NCBI GenBank assembly: GCA_946402785.1
Contig: CAMIXP010000021.1
Span: 1 to 14,439, forward strand
DNA from: an uncultured Caryophanales bacterium
GTDB lineage: Bacteria > Bacillota_I > Bacilli_A > RF39 > UBA660
DNA length: 14,439 nt
Direction of reading: 5' to 3'
The translations under genes and the position numbers were made by a program. Of the stretch, positions 1 through 6,304 are shown piece by piece (the first letter of the stretch is position 1; the number at the start of each line of letters is the position of its first letter). Below the pieces are notes generated by a model. It saw only the letters and a program-made list of their open reading frames with translations. It was not told where the DNA came from and searched no databases.

Positions 1-230
1 TTCGTTTAATTAACCAAGTAGGGGTTGTTGATAAAGATTATTATAATAATCCTACGAATGAAGGACATATCTATATTGGTCTTCAAAATGAAGGAGAAAA
101 AGATTACGAGGTTAAAAAGGGAGAAGGTTTTGGTCAGGGATTATTTATGAAATATTTATTGACAGAAGATGACCAATTGAATTCTAAAATGATTCGTAAT
201 GATGATGACAATTATTTAAAAGAAAATTAA
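1..230 (+). CDS. dut: dUTP diphosphatase (trimeric dUTPase-like), 3' end only
   Basis: The gene enters from the left edge and its last 75 codons are visible, ending in TAA at 228-230. The peptide reads VGVVDKDYYNNPTNEGHI, which matches motif III of trimeric dUTPases in the longer Firmicutes form (GVIDxxYYNNPxNEG). It is followed by KKGEGFGQGLFMKYLLTEDD, matching the motif IV region (GxGQGxFxKYxxxDDD). The family hydrolyses dUTP to dUMP and pyrophosphate, keeping uracil out of DNA and supplying dUMP for dTMP synthesis. Odd point: the usual C-terminal glycine-rich motif V (RxGGFGSTG), which closes over the substrate, is absent; the protein ends with an acidic, Asn-rich tail instead. It could therefore be a shortened or atypical member. 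The family call rests on motifs III and IV; activity is uncertain. Confidence 0.75.
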   Translation, partial: RLINQVGVVDKDYYNNPTNEGHIYIGLQNEGEKDYEVKKGEGFGQGLFMKYLLTEDDQLNSKMIRNDDDNYLKEN

Positions 231-260
231 AAGATGGTAACGAATTATCATCTTTTTCTT
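231..260 (+). terminator. Intrinsic terminator after dUTPase-like gene
   Basis: AAGATGGTAA (231-240) pairs with TTATCATCTT (245-254), with one G-T wobble and a CGAA tetraloop, and runs into a T-rich tract. It starts directly after the stop codon of the dUTPase-like gene. Confidence 0.8.
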
Positions 261-265
261 ATTTA

Positions 266-274
266 TGTTATAAT
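266..274 (+). promoter_or_regulatory. Extended -10 promoter of the 298-1188 gene
   Basis: TGTTATAAT is a TGn extension plus a perfect TATAAT (269-274), only about a dozen bases past the upstream terminator hairpin. No good -35 is seen (TTATCA at 245-250 is a weak candidate inside the terminator). The ATG is 23 bases past the -10 box, giving a leader of roughly 16 bases. Confidence 0.7.
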
Positions 275-297
275 AAATAACTGTTAGGGAGGTTCTT

Positions 298-1188
298 ATG
301 GGAGAGTTAGATCATACGATTGAAAAAGAAAGAAAATTAATAGAAATGTTAGGGTATCATTTTATTGGACCTGATCATAATTATCGTTGGATTATTACGG
401 ATAAAAATTTGAATCAAGTAGGTTATATTCAATTTAAAAAGTTACGTAATGGAAATAAAAAGAAGGGAATACCTAAAATATTTGGGTATGAAACCTTTAT
501 TGATAGTCCTACTTTTACGACTCATTTTACGAGAGAGTCTAATGATGAAAATGGTAATTTGATTGAAGATGATGAATATCATTATTCATTTGATGTCAAA
601 AGAAAGAATGGAGAACTAGACCATGTTGAAATGAGTTGTGGTGATTTTCCTTCTATTACGATGTGGAGTAAGAAATATGGATTTATTTCATTCCATATTG
701 GATGTCAGGGAATGTATTTAAATTTTAAGAGTAAAACAGAACATTTTAATATTGAAGAGATCCTTGTTTGTCAAAACGCTGATGAAGAACATCATGCGAA
801 TAAAGAATATACGTATCAAATCAGAAATTGTGATAAAAGTATTGAATTAGTGGATGATCAACCAATGGGTAGAACATCTCGTGAAATTAGTGGTGTTCAG
901 GCATATGATGATCCTAATCATTTAAAAGTTTCTCTTAGAACTTGGAAGAATGGAGCTTTAAGATATCGTCGTGATGATCAAGTAGATGGTACGATTGAAG
1001 AGATGATTCAAAAACATCAAATGGGTCTTGATTGTTTCAGCCATTTCCGTCATCATTTGAATCACATTTTACCATTTAAGAAAGATGTTATGTCTTCTAT
1101 GGTACGTAAAGATATCGTTGATCAAGAACGATTATCTATCTTCTTCCCAGACTATTATGAGAAAGAAGCAAATCAAGGAAAAAAATAA
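298..1188 (+). CDS. Conserved-looking hypothetical protein, 296 aa
   Basis: This intact gene starts at ATG 298 behind a good ribosome-binding site (TAGGGAGG, 285-292) and its own extended -10 promoter. The product is a soluble-looking, highly charged protein with no signal peptide and no obvious membrane segment. It is rich in His, Asp, Glu and Lys, with scattered cysteines (SCGDF, GCQGM, VCQN, NCDKS, LDCFSH) and a His-rich stretch near residue 248 (HFRHHLNH). The N-terminal third is basic (KKLRNGNKKKGIPK). I do not recognise a family or a catalytic motif. Codon use looks like that of its neighbours and there is no sign of decay. It is convergent with the next unknown gene; they share a terminator but not a transcript. 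A role cannot be assigned from sequence alone. Confidence 0.8.
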   Translation: MGELDHTIEKERKLIEMLGYHFIGPDHNYRWIITDKNLNQVGYIQFKKLRNGNKKKGIPKIFGYETFIDSPTFTTHFTRESNDENGNLIEDDEYHYSFDVKRKNGELDHVEMSCGDFPSITMWSKKYGFISFHIGCQGMYLNFKSKTEHFNIEEILVCQNADEEHHANKEYTYQIRNCDKSIELVDDQPMGRTSREISGVQAYDDPNHLKVSLRTWKNGALRYRRDDQVDGTIEEMIQKHQMGLDCFSHFRHHLNHILPFKKDVMSSMVRKDIVDQERLSIFFPDYYEKEANQGKK

Positions 1189-1192
1189 ATAA

Positions 1193-1220
1193 AAAAGATG
1201 ACTTTTGTCATCTTTTCTTT
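1193..1220. terminator. Bidirectional terminator between convergent genes
   Basis: AAAAGATGAC (1193-1202) and GTCATCTTTT (1207-1216) form a perfect 10-bp stem with a TTTT loop. A-run and T-run flanks let it act for both the plus gene ending at 1188 and the minus gene ending at 1221. Confidence 0.85.
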
Positions 1221-2159
1221 TTAATCAAAATATCTAGAAGTTTTAATGTATTGTTTTGCTTCTTTTGCTTTTGGATCTTTTATTGCTTTTTCTACTTTTT
1301 GAGATAATTTTCTATCGATTTTATATTCTCCTATACCTTCTCCTGGTAACATATATGGGTTTGTTACAGTAAGAACAGAATTAATAACCATTTGAACAGG
1401 TAGAGCTGTTGTTTTAAATAAGTACTCATAAGAGTTTCCAATTAATCTTAATCCTTTATCTGTTACATAGAATACTTCTTTTGTATATGGTGATGCAGCA
1501 ATCTTTGTTTTTCTTTTCCCTATTTCTTTTGTACAAACGATATATGGTTTATCTTGAATCATTTCTACATGTACATCTTTTCCAATTAAAGATAAAAGCA
1601 TATATGGATTGAATTGTTTTTCTAATATTCCTTTAAAATTACTAATACTATATCCTTCTATACCATAGTTTGGTCTTGTAAGTTCATCAGATCCACTGTG
1701 TAGATAGAATGTATTACTTAATTCATTTGTTTTCTTTCCATTTCTATCATAATCAGATAATTGTAATACATGTTTCATTGGCATTGTCATTAGATAAGAT
1801 TCTTTTTCTGTATCAAACCAATCTTGGTATTCTTTTTTTGATAAGAATTCATCGAAAATGCAATCTTCAAATTGATGTCTTGCGAATATTCCACAACGAT
1901 AATAATGAAGAAGTTTTTCCGCTTCTAACCATTCTTTTTCAGAATAATTATCTGGTTTCGGAATTCTTAAAATTCCGTCTTTATCTACATTGATTGTCAT
2001 TTCTCTTTTTCCAAAGTATCTAGCAATCTGTGAGAAAACGGCTCTTTCTAATCTCAATCCTAAATATTGTCCTTCATTTTCTTCACTTAATGCTTGTTTT
2101 CCTAATGGTTTTTCTGATGGACCATTGGTCCAAACTGTTAGTACATTTAATTTATCCAC
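1221..2159 (-). CDS. Hypothetical protein, 312 aa
   Basis: This intact minus-strand gene starts at ATG 2159-2157, preceded by AGGAGGA about ten bases upstream. Its own extended -10 promoter lies at 2189-2197. The product has no signal peptide and no clear membrane helix. The N-terminal third contains EGQYLGLRLERAVFSQIARYF. The middle has many Tyr, Asp and Glu residues. The C-terminal third carries a hydrophobic patch (TTALPVQMVINSVLTV) followed by a charged helix rich in Lys, Glu and Ala that ends KQYIKTSRYFD. I do not recognise the family. It is divergent from the first esterase-type effector gene at 2282, but the separate promoters do not by themselves imply co-function. It could be a structural or regulatory cytosolic protein; no function is claimed. 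Confidence 0.8.
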   Translation of the reverse strand: MDKLNVLTVWTNGPSEKPLGKQALSEENEGQYLGLRLERAVFSQIARYFGKREMTINVDKDGILRIPKPDNYSEKEWLEAEKLLHYYRCGIFARHQFEDCIFDEFLSKKEYQDWFDTEKESYLMTMPMKHVLQLSDYDRNGKKTNELSNTFYLHSGSDELTRPNYGIEGYSISNFKGILEKQFNPYMLLSLIGKDVHVEMIQDKPYIVCTKEIGKRKTKIAASPYTKEVFYVTDKGLRLIGNSYEYLFKTTALPVQMVINSVLTVTNPYMLPGEGIGEYKIDRKLSQKVEKAIKDPKAKEAKQYIKTSRYFD

Positions 2160-2188
2160 CGAAGTTCCTCCTCTTTTAAACGATTTTT

Positions 2189-2217
2189 ATTCTAACATAA
2201 TGTTTTTATTGACACAA
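2189..2217 (-). promoter_or_regulatory. Promoter of the 1221-2159 gene (minus strand)
   Basis: Read on the minus strand: TTGTGT (2217-2212), a 17-base spacer, then TGT-TAGAAT with the -10 at 2194-2189. The TGn extension matches the other promoters of the window. The -35 is poor. Confidence 0.6.
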
Positions 2218-2231
2218 TATATTTATTTGTT

Positions 2232-2260
2232 TTTACAATTTTATAGGATTATGCTAAACT
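2232..2260 (+). promoter_or_regulatory. Promoter of the first WXG-esterase gene
   Basis: TTTACA (2232-2237), a 17-base spacer, and TAAACT (2255-2260) preceded by TGC (2252-2254), giving an extended -10. This is the best -35 seen for the effector genes. It points away from the divergent promoter at 2189-2217; the two are separated by about 15 bases. Confidence 0.65.
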
Positions 2261-2281
2261 TATACTAGTGAGGTGCGTTTT

Positions 2282-3451
2282 ATGGTAAGTGGTGGAACTG
2301 TTACAAGCGATTTAAGTTCATTATCCTCTTTTAGTAATTCTTTTACGACTGAAATTAATGGGCTATCTGGCGCATGGAAAGGTGCCTCCTATGATAATTT
2401 ATCATCGAAAGTTAATTCTGTAGCAGAACAGTATTTAAGCGCAATTAAAGGCCAAATGCAAGCTTTTGCAAATGCATGTGATTTATATGTTGAATATCAA
2501 GATACAAAAAATAAATTAAGTTCTGCTAGAAGTGCTTATAATTCAAGCAAAGATGAAAAGAAGAATACTTCTTTCATTCATCAATTAGAAACAAGATTAC
2601 AAGAGTTAAAAACACAAATTGAAGGATTATTAGGAAGTGCCAGTGGACCTGCTTTAGAAGGAAGTAAGAATTCTAATTTAAATGTGGATCCTGGTACTAC
2701 TACAAAAGGTTCTTCCGCAGATGGCTTAACTCCTAAGTGGGGAAGTTTTACGAGACAAGTCTTTACTTCTTCTACGGGTATTCAAATTCCATATTTATTC
2801 TATGAACCTGATTATGGAAAACAAGTTACGGGTTTACCAACTCATATGTATATGACAGGTGCTGGAATGAGTTCTACAGGAGAAAAAATTATGACTTATG
2901 GTGGAATTGGTAAATTATTAAATGAAAAAGCTTTAAATCCATCTGGTTATGTAATTGTACCTTATGTACCTTCTGGAAAAGAATATGAAAGTGAAAGTTT
3001 TAGAAAAGCTCTTGCAGAATTACCTGTTTCTGTTTCAAAAGAAAAGAATGGAGATTTAAATCGTATTTCTTTAAGTGGACATAGTTATGGCGCTATTACA
3101 GCTTATAATCTTGTTAATGAGAATCCTAATACATTCTCAGCTATTGTTCCTGTTAGTGGTTCTAAACCACCAACTAATGCGTTTAAAAATGTAAAAGTAT
3201 GGGCTTTCCATGGTACACAAGATAATCCTGGTAATAATACTGATTATCGTAAGGCAGTCCAAAATGTAAAAGCTATTCAAGCAATGGGTGGAGATGCTAC
3301 CTTACATGCTTATTCTGAATATCCAAACTGCTATCATACCCATACGGCTAATTATACATTCTCTCATTCTTTTGATGATCCTGAAGATGAGAAAAAAGAA
3401 GATGTTAGTCCATTAGAGTGGGCCTTTAAACAAGTTAAAAAGACTGCTTAA
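2282..3451 (+). CDS. T7SS-type effector: WXG domain + alpha/beta-hydrolase (esterase), paralog 1
   Basis: The start chosen is ATG 2282, not GTG 2273. GAGGTG (2269-2274) is a fitting ribosome-binding site for it, and both paralogs begin with the same MVSGGTV. The product is 389 aa. Residues 1-75 are a WXG100-like helical hairpin with W32-K33-G34. About 75-125 is a charged coiled coil ending KTQIEGLLGSASG. About 150-389 is an alpha/beta-hydrolase with the nucleophile elbow GHSYG (S268), an acid in HGTQDN (D314), and a probable His at 352 or 354 in CYHTH. No signal peptide is present, as expected for a type VII secretion substrate. The substrate is unknown; the fold resembles secreted carbohydrate or polymer esterases of the prolyl-oligopeptidase/PHB-depolymerase-like group. 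It has its own promoter and two terminator hairpins. Export and esterase activity are inferred from domains. Confidence 0.8.
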   Translation: MVSGGTVTSDLSSLSSFSNSFTTEINGLSGAWKGASYDNLSSKVNSVAEQYLSAIKGQMQAFANACDLYVEYQDTKNKLSSARSAYNSSKDEKKNTSFIHQLETRLQELKTQIEGLLGSASGPALEGSKNSNLNVDPGTTTKGSSADGLTPKWGSFTRQVFTSSTGIQIPYLFYEPDYGKQVTGLPTHMYMTGAGMSSTGEKIMTYGGIGKLLNEKALNPSGYVIVPYVPSGKEYESESFRKALAELPVSVSKEKNGDLNRISLSGHSYGAITAYNLVNENPNTFSAIVPVSGSKPPTNAFKNVKVWAFHGTQDNPGNNTDYRKAVQNVKAIQAMGGDATLHAYSEYPNCYHTHTANYTFSHSFDDPEDEKKEDVSPLEWAFKQVKKTA

Positions 3452-3466
3452 TCTAGCAGTTTTTTC
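3437..3466 (+). terminator. Terminator 1 after paralog 1
   Basis: ACTGCT (3443-3448) pairs with AGCAGT (3455-3460), extended by flanking A and T runs. The stop codon sits in the loop and a T-run follows. Confidence 0.8.
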
Positions 3467-3476
3467 TGTCAAATGG

Positions 3477-3510
3477 GAATATTTTATTAAAAAGTATTCT
3501 TTTTCTTTTT
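3477..3510 (+). terminator. Second, tandem terminator hairpin
   Basis: GAATA (3477-3481) pairs with TATTC (3495-3499), continued inward by a T-G wobble and TTT-AAA pairs with a short loop, then TTTTTCTTTTT. It lies between the first terminator and the next promoter. Confidence 0.6.
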
Positions 3511-3516
3511 AATCAA

Positions 3517-3525
3517 TGTTAAAAT
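3517..3525 (+). promoter_or_regulatory. Extended -10 promoter of paralog 2
   Basis: TGT-TAAAAT with the -10 at 3520-3525. No convincing -35: the expected position lies in the T-rich tail of the second hairpin. The ATG is 28 bases past the box. Confidence 0.6.
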
Positions 3526-3552
3526 GAATATTGTAGAAAGTAGGGTGATACG

Positions 3553-4707
3553 ATGGTAAGTGGTGGAACTGTTAATAGTGATTGCTCATCCTTACAAAGT
3601 TATCTAACAAGCTTTACAAATGAAATATCAGGACTTAGTGGTAGTTGGCAAGGAGCATCTTATGATAATTTATCTGCAAAAGCACAAGAATTTGCTTCTG
3701 AATATGGAAGTGCTATTAAAGGACAAATGGGTTCTTTTGCTTCTGCTTGTGATTTATATGTAGAATATGAGAATTGTAAACAAAGTATTGCTTCTGCTGA
3801 GAGTAGTTATAATAGTGCTGTTTCTAGTAATGATTCTTCTAATGTAACTCGTTGGGGAAATGAAGTTGCTAGTTTAAAGCAAAAATTATCGAATTTAAAA
3901 ACACAAATTGAAGGGTTATTATCCAGTGCTAGTGGTGTTCATTTAGAAGCTTCTTCTAATTCTGCTCTAAGTAATGTTAGCGCTAATTTAGCAGGTTTAG
4001 GAACTCCAACTTATGGAACATTCACTGAAAAATCCTTTAAAGATCCTGAGACAGGTCTTACAATGCCTTACTATCTATATTATCCAAATTATGATGGTAA
4101 ACAAGTTGATGGATTACCTGTTATGATGTATATGCATGGTGGATCTAATAATAATAGTGCTAGTGCTTTACTTGCTCGTGGATTATCAAAATCTTTACGA
4201 GAAAAAACTGTTAATCCTAGTGGTATTGTTATTGTTCCATTTATTCATAGTTTCTCTGATAAGAGAACTCTTCCAACCTTGAAACATTTATATGACAATG
4301 TTGTAGAAGAGTATCATGCTGATAAGTCTCGTTTATCTGTATCTGGACATAGTAGTGGTGGTATTATGACCTATAAATTGATTAATGCCTATCCTAATTA
4401 CTTTGCTGCTGCTATTCCAATTAGTGGATTTACGCAGGTAACAGATGCTTTCAAATATACAAGAGTTTGGGCCTTTAATGGTGAATTAGATACAGGTGGT
4501 AGTACTTCTAATGCAGGTGCTAAAAAAGCTGTTGAACAAATTAATGCAATTGGTGGAAATGCTACCCTACATACTTATGCAAGAGCTGGACATGCTTATG
4601 TTCAAGATTATACTTATGAAGGAAAAGAGTATGAGTCTCCTGATGGAGAATCTATTACTCCTCTTGAATGGGCATATAAACAAAAATTAGTTACTTTTAA
4701 TACATGA
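3553..4707 (+). CDS. T7SS-type effector: WXG domain + alpha/beta-hydrolase (esterase), paralog 2
   Basis: The 384-aa product starts at ATG 3553 after AGGGTGAT (3542-3549). It has the same architecture as its upstream neighbour: an MVSGGTV start, a WXG-like domain with W32-Q33-G34, the signature QMGSFASACDLY near residues 60-70, and a coiled coil to about 125 ending KTQIEGLLSSASG. A hydrolase domain follows from about 150. The catalytic triad is well formed: S267 in GHSSG, D313 in NGELD, H347 in AGHAY. MYMHGG before the elbow fits an oxyanion-hole HGG. There is no signal peptide. The hydrolase half is closer to paralog 1 (shared NPSG and VIVP) than to paralog 3. It ends in TGA, evidence for the standard code. 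It probably acts outside the producing cell as an esterase; the substrate is unknown. Confidence 0.82.
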   Translation: MVSGGTVNSDCSSLQSYLTSFTNEISGLSGSWQGASYDNLSAKAQEFASEYGSAIKGQMGSFASACDLYVEYENCKQSIASAESSYNSAVSSNDSSNVTRWGNEVASLKQKLSNLKTQIEGLLSSASGVHLEASSNSALSNVSANLAGLGTPTYGTFTEKSFKDPETGLTMPYYLYYPNYDGKQVDGLPVMMYMHGGSNNNSASALLARGLSKSLREKTVNPSGIVIVPFIHSFSDKRTLPTLKHLYDNVVEEYHADKSRLSVSGHSSGGIMTYKLINAYPNYFAAAIPISGFTQVTDAFKYTRVWAFNGELDTGGSTSNAGAKKAVEQINAIGGNATLHTYARAGHAYVQDYTYEGKEYESPDGESITPLEWAYKQKLVTFNT

Positions 4708-4733
4708 TTAGATTTTCAAATCTAATCTTTTTT
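4706..4733 (+). terminator. Terminator 1 after paralog 2
   Basis: GATTAGATT (4706-4714) pairs perfectly with AATCTAATC (4719-4727) across a TTCA loop, followed by TTTTTT. The stem overlaps the TGA stop codon. Confidence 0.85.
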
Positions 4734-4741
4734 GTGTCAAG

Positions 4742-4773
4742 TACGTGTTTTTCCATAAAAAACGTATTTTTTT
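4742..4773 (+). terminator. Second, tandem terminator hairpin
   Basis: TACGT (4742-4746) pairs with ACGTA (4762-4766) and TTTTT (4748-4752) with AAAAA (4757-4761), with one bulged G and a CCAT loop, then TTTTTTT. The layout mirrors the tandem hairpins after paralog 1. Confidence 0.65.
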
Positions 4774-4786
4774 ATCTTTTATAAAA

Positions 4787-4795
4787 TGATAAAAT
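4787..4795 (+). promoter_or_regulatory. Extended -10 promoter of paralog 3 and the downstream effector genes
   Basis: TGA-TAAAAT with the -10 at 4790-4795 and no good -35. No further promoter or terminator is apparent until 7969, so this one may drive the four genes from 4820 to 7965. Confidence 0.6.
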
Positions 4796-4819
4796 GGTTA
4801 TAGTAGAGAAGGTGAGTAT

Positions 4820-5929
4820 ATGGTTAGTGGTGGTACTGTTAATGGAGATTTATCATCTCTTCAAACTTCTTTAAGCAATTATAACAGTGAAATCACCGGT
4901 CTTTCTGGTAGTTGGACTGGACCTTCTCATGATAATTTAGTATCAAAAGCAGAAGCTTTTTATTCTGAATATTTAAGTGCCCTACAAAGTCAAATGGGTT
5001 CTTTTGCTTCTGCCTGTGATTTATATCAAGAATACGCTACTTGCAAACAAAATATATCGATTGCTCAAAGTAATTACAATCAAGCAGTTGCGAATAAAGA
5101 TAATTCTGCTGCGAATCGATATAGTTCTGAAATATCTTCTTTGCAGAGTAAACTTAGTTCTTTAAAAAGTCAAATTGAGAGTTTACTAGCTGCTGCAGGA
5201 TCTGTATCCTTACAAGCTTCTAGTAATTCTAGTTCGTCTAGTTCTAGTTTTACAGCTGGACAAGCTTTATCGGTTGCTCCTGGAGTTTATGATTATACGT
5301 TTACGAGTAGTGCTGGTAAAGAAATGAAATATCATGTTTATATTCCTAATAATGCCAAAGAAGGCATGCCGCTTATTCTTTATCTACATGGAGATGGATC
5401 TGTTGGAAGATTCGATCATTTAAAAGATAGTGAAATGGCTGCTTGTGTTAAGAAAGCGTATGGAGACGATTATCCGTTTATTTATATTCAACCAATGACT
5501 GAGGTTACCTCTTGGTCAGATGATGGAAGACTAGATACGTTAGCAGAACTTGTACAACAAGTAACAAAAGATTATAAATGTGATCCGAATAAAGTTGTTT
5601 TGACGGGAGCTAGTCGAGGAGGAATAGGTTCATGGCAGCTTGCCAATGCTCATTCTGAATTATTCTCTGCCTTTGTTCCTGTTAGTGGATATGGTAATAA
5701 ACTTGATTTATCGAAATTTGTTAATTTACCAACCATTGCTGTATCTACTCCTGATTCTTCTGATGATTGGAATTATCAAAATATGAAATCCAATGTTAAG
5801 AAAATCAATGAGGCTGGAGGAAACGCTACTTTTGTTTCAAAAGATGGTTATTCTCATAGTTCTGTAATTAAAGGTACTTATACGACAGAAATGTATGACT
5901 GGATGATTAGTCAAACAAGATCTGTTTAA
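4820..5929 (+). CDS. T7SS-type effector: WXG domain + alpha/beta-hydrolase (PHB-depolymerase/feruloyl-esterase-like), paralog 3
   Basis: The 369-aa product starts at ATG 4820 after AAGGTGAG. The N-terminal WXG-like domain (W32-T33-G34, QMGSFASACDLY) and coiled coil (to about 125) are clearly paralogous to the two upstream genes. A Ser-rich linker (about 133-143) separates them from the catalytic half. That half is the most divergent of the three: LYLHGDG as oxyanion region, GASRG elbow (S265), then LFSAFVPVSG, a pattern typical of secreted polymer or feruloyl esterases (Esterase_phd-like). H346 in GYSHS is the likely catalytic His; the acid is probably one of the Asp residues in PDSSDD. There is no signal peptide. 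Seventeen bases separate it from the WXG100 gene downstream, so the two are probably co-transcribed. Substrate and export are inferred. Confidence 0.8.
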   Translation: MVSGGTVNGDLSSLQTSLSNYNSEITGLSGSWTGPSHDNLVSKAEAFYSEYLSALQSQMGSFASACDLYQEYATCKQNISIAQSNYNQAVANKDNSAANRYSSEISSLQSKLSSLKSQIESLLAAAGSVSLQASSNSSSSSSSFTAGQALSVAPGVYDYTFTSSAGKEMKYHVYIPNNAKEGMPLILYLHGDGSVGRFDHLKDSEMAACVKKAYGDDYPFIYIQPMTEVTSWSDDGRLDTLAELVQQVTKDYKCDPNKVVLTGASRGGIGSWQLANAHSELFSAFVPVSGYGNKLDLSKFVNLPTIAVSTPDSSDDWNYQNMKSNVKKINEAGGNATFVSKDGYSHSSVIKGTYTTEMYDWMISQTRSV

Positions 5930-5946
5930 TATAGGAGGTTATATTT

Positions 5947-6234
5947 ATGGCTAAATATGTGTGTGATTTTGGAGAAGTTACTTCTGTTGGAGAAAAGGTT
6001 ATTGAAACAGCTACTACGTTAGAAGCTGCTGTTAATACTTATTCTTCTCGTATTGAAAGTGACTTAGCATCTTGGACTGGTACAGCGAAAGATTCATTTA
6101 AGACTACGAATGCTAGTCAAGTATCTGCTGCTGTATCTGATTTAAATTATGTTAAATCTTTAGGAGATTTTATTAAAAATGCTTCTAAAAGTATTGAGGA
6201 ATTAGAGACGCAGTTAGCTGCCTTATCAATATAG
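5947..6234 (+). CDS. WXG100 family (EsxA-like) protein, type VII secretion substrate
   Basis: The 95-aa product starts at ATG 5947 behind a strong AGGAGG (5933-5938), the most consensus-like ribosome-binding site of the cluster, which suggests high expression. Length, all-helical composition and W43-T44-G45 in the centre are those of WXG100 proteins, which form a four-helix dimer and are exported by EssC/EccC ATPases. The C-terminal helix ends SKSIEELETQLAALSI. A clear YxxxD/E export motif is not visible (the nearest Tyr gives YVKSL), so this is a slightly atypical member. It sits between the WXG-esterases and the two FMG-type effectors in one apparent transcript, a natural place for a shared export partner. 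Partnership is inferred from position; a secretion system gene is not in the window. Confidence 0.85.
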   Translation: MAKYVCDFGEVTSVGEKVIETATTLEAAVNTYSSRIESDLASWTGTAKDSFKTTNASQVSAAVSDLNYVKSLGDFIKNASKSIEELETQLAALSI

Positions 6235-6253
6235 TTTTAATGGATGTGATACT

Positions 6254-6304
6254 ATGGCTGAAGAAAATTTTAGCTTTAAACAATATGGTATATTTAGTGA
6301 TGGA
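6254..6304 (+). repeat. Direct DNA repeat, copy 1 (5' end of the peptidase gene)
   Basis: The first 24 bases are identical to 7180-7203 and 48 of 51 bases match over the full copy. A second matched block (from 6407 versus 7333) lies at the same codon offset (codon 52), so the two N-terminal domains align without gaps. This points to a fairly recent domain duplication or to recombination. Confidence 0.85.

Noticed and set aside
2209..2239. TTGACA (2209) with TACAAT (2234) as the promoter of the first effector
   Set aside because: The spacer of 19 is long and there is no TGn extension; TTTACA/17/TGC-TAAACT at 2232-2260 fits the pattern of the other genes better. A second weak start is not excluded.
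1709..2268. Two plus-strand open frames across the 312-aa gene
   Set aside because: They are antisense to a well-formed gene, have low-complexity Ile/Leu/Phe/Tyr-rich translations, and lack ribosome-binding sites.
2273..2281. Upstream GTG start for the first WXG-esterase (three extra residues)
   Set aside because: It lies within the ribosome-binding site GAGGTG, and both paralogs start at the ATG that gives MVSGGTV.
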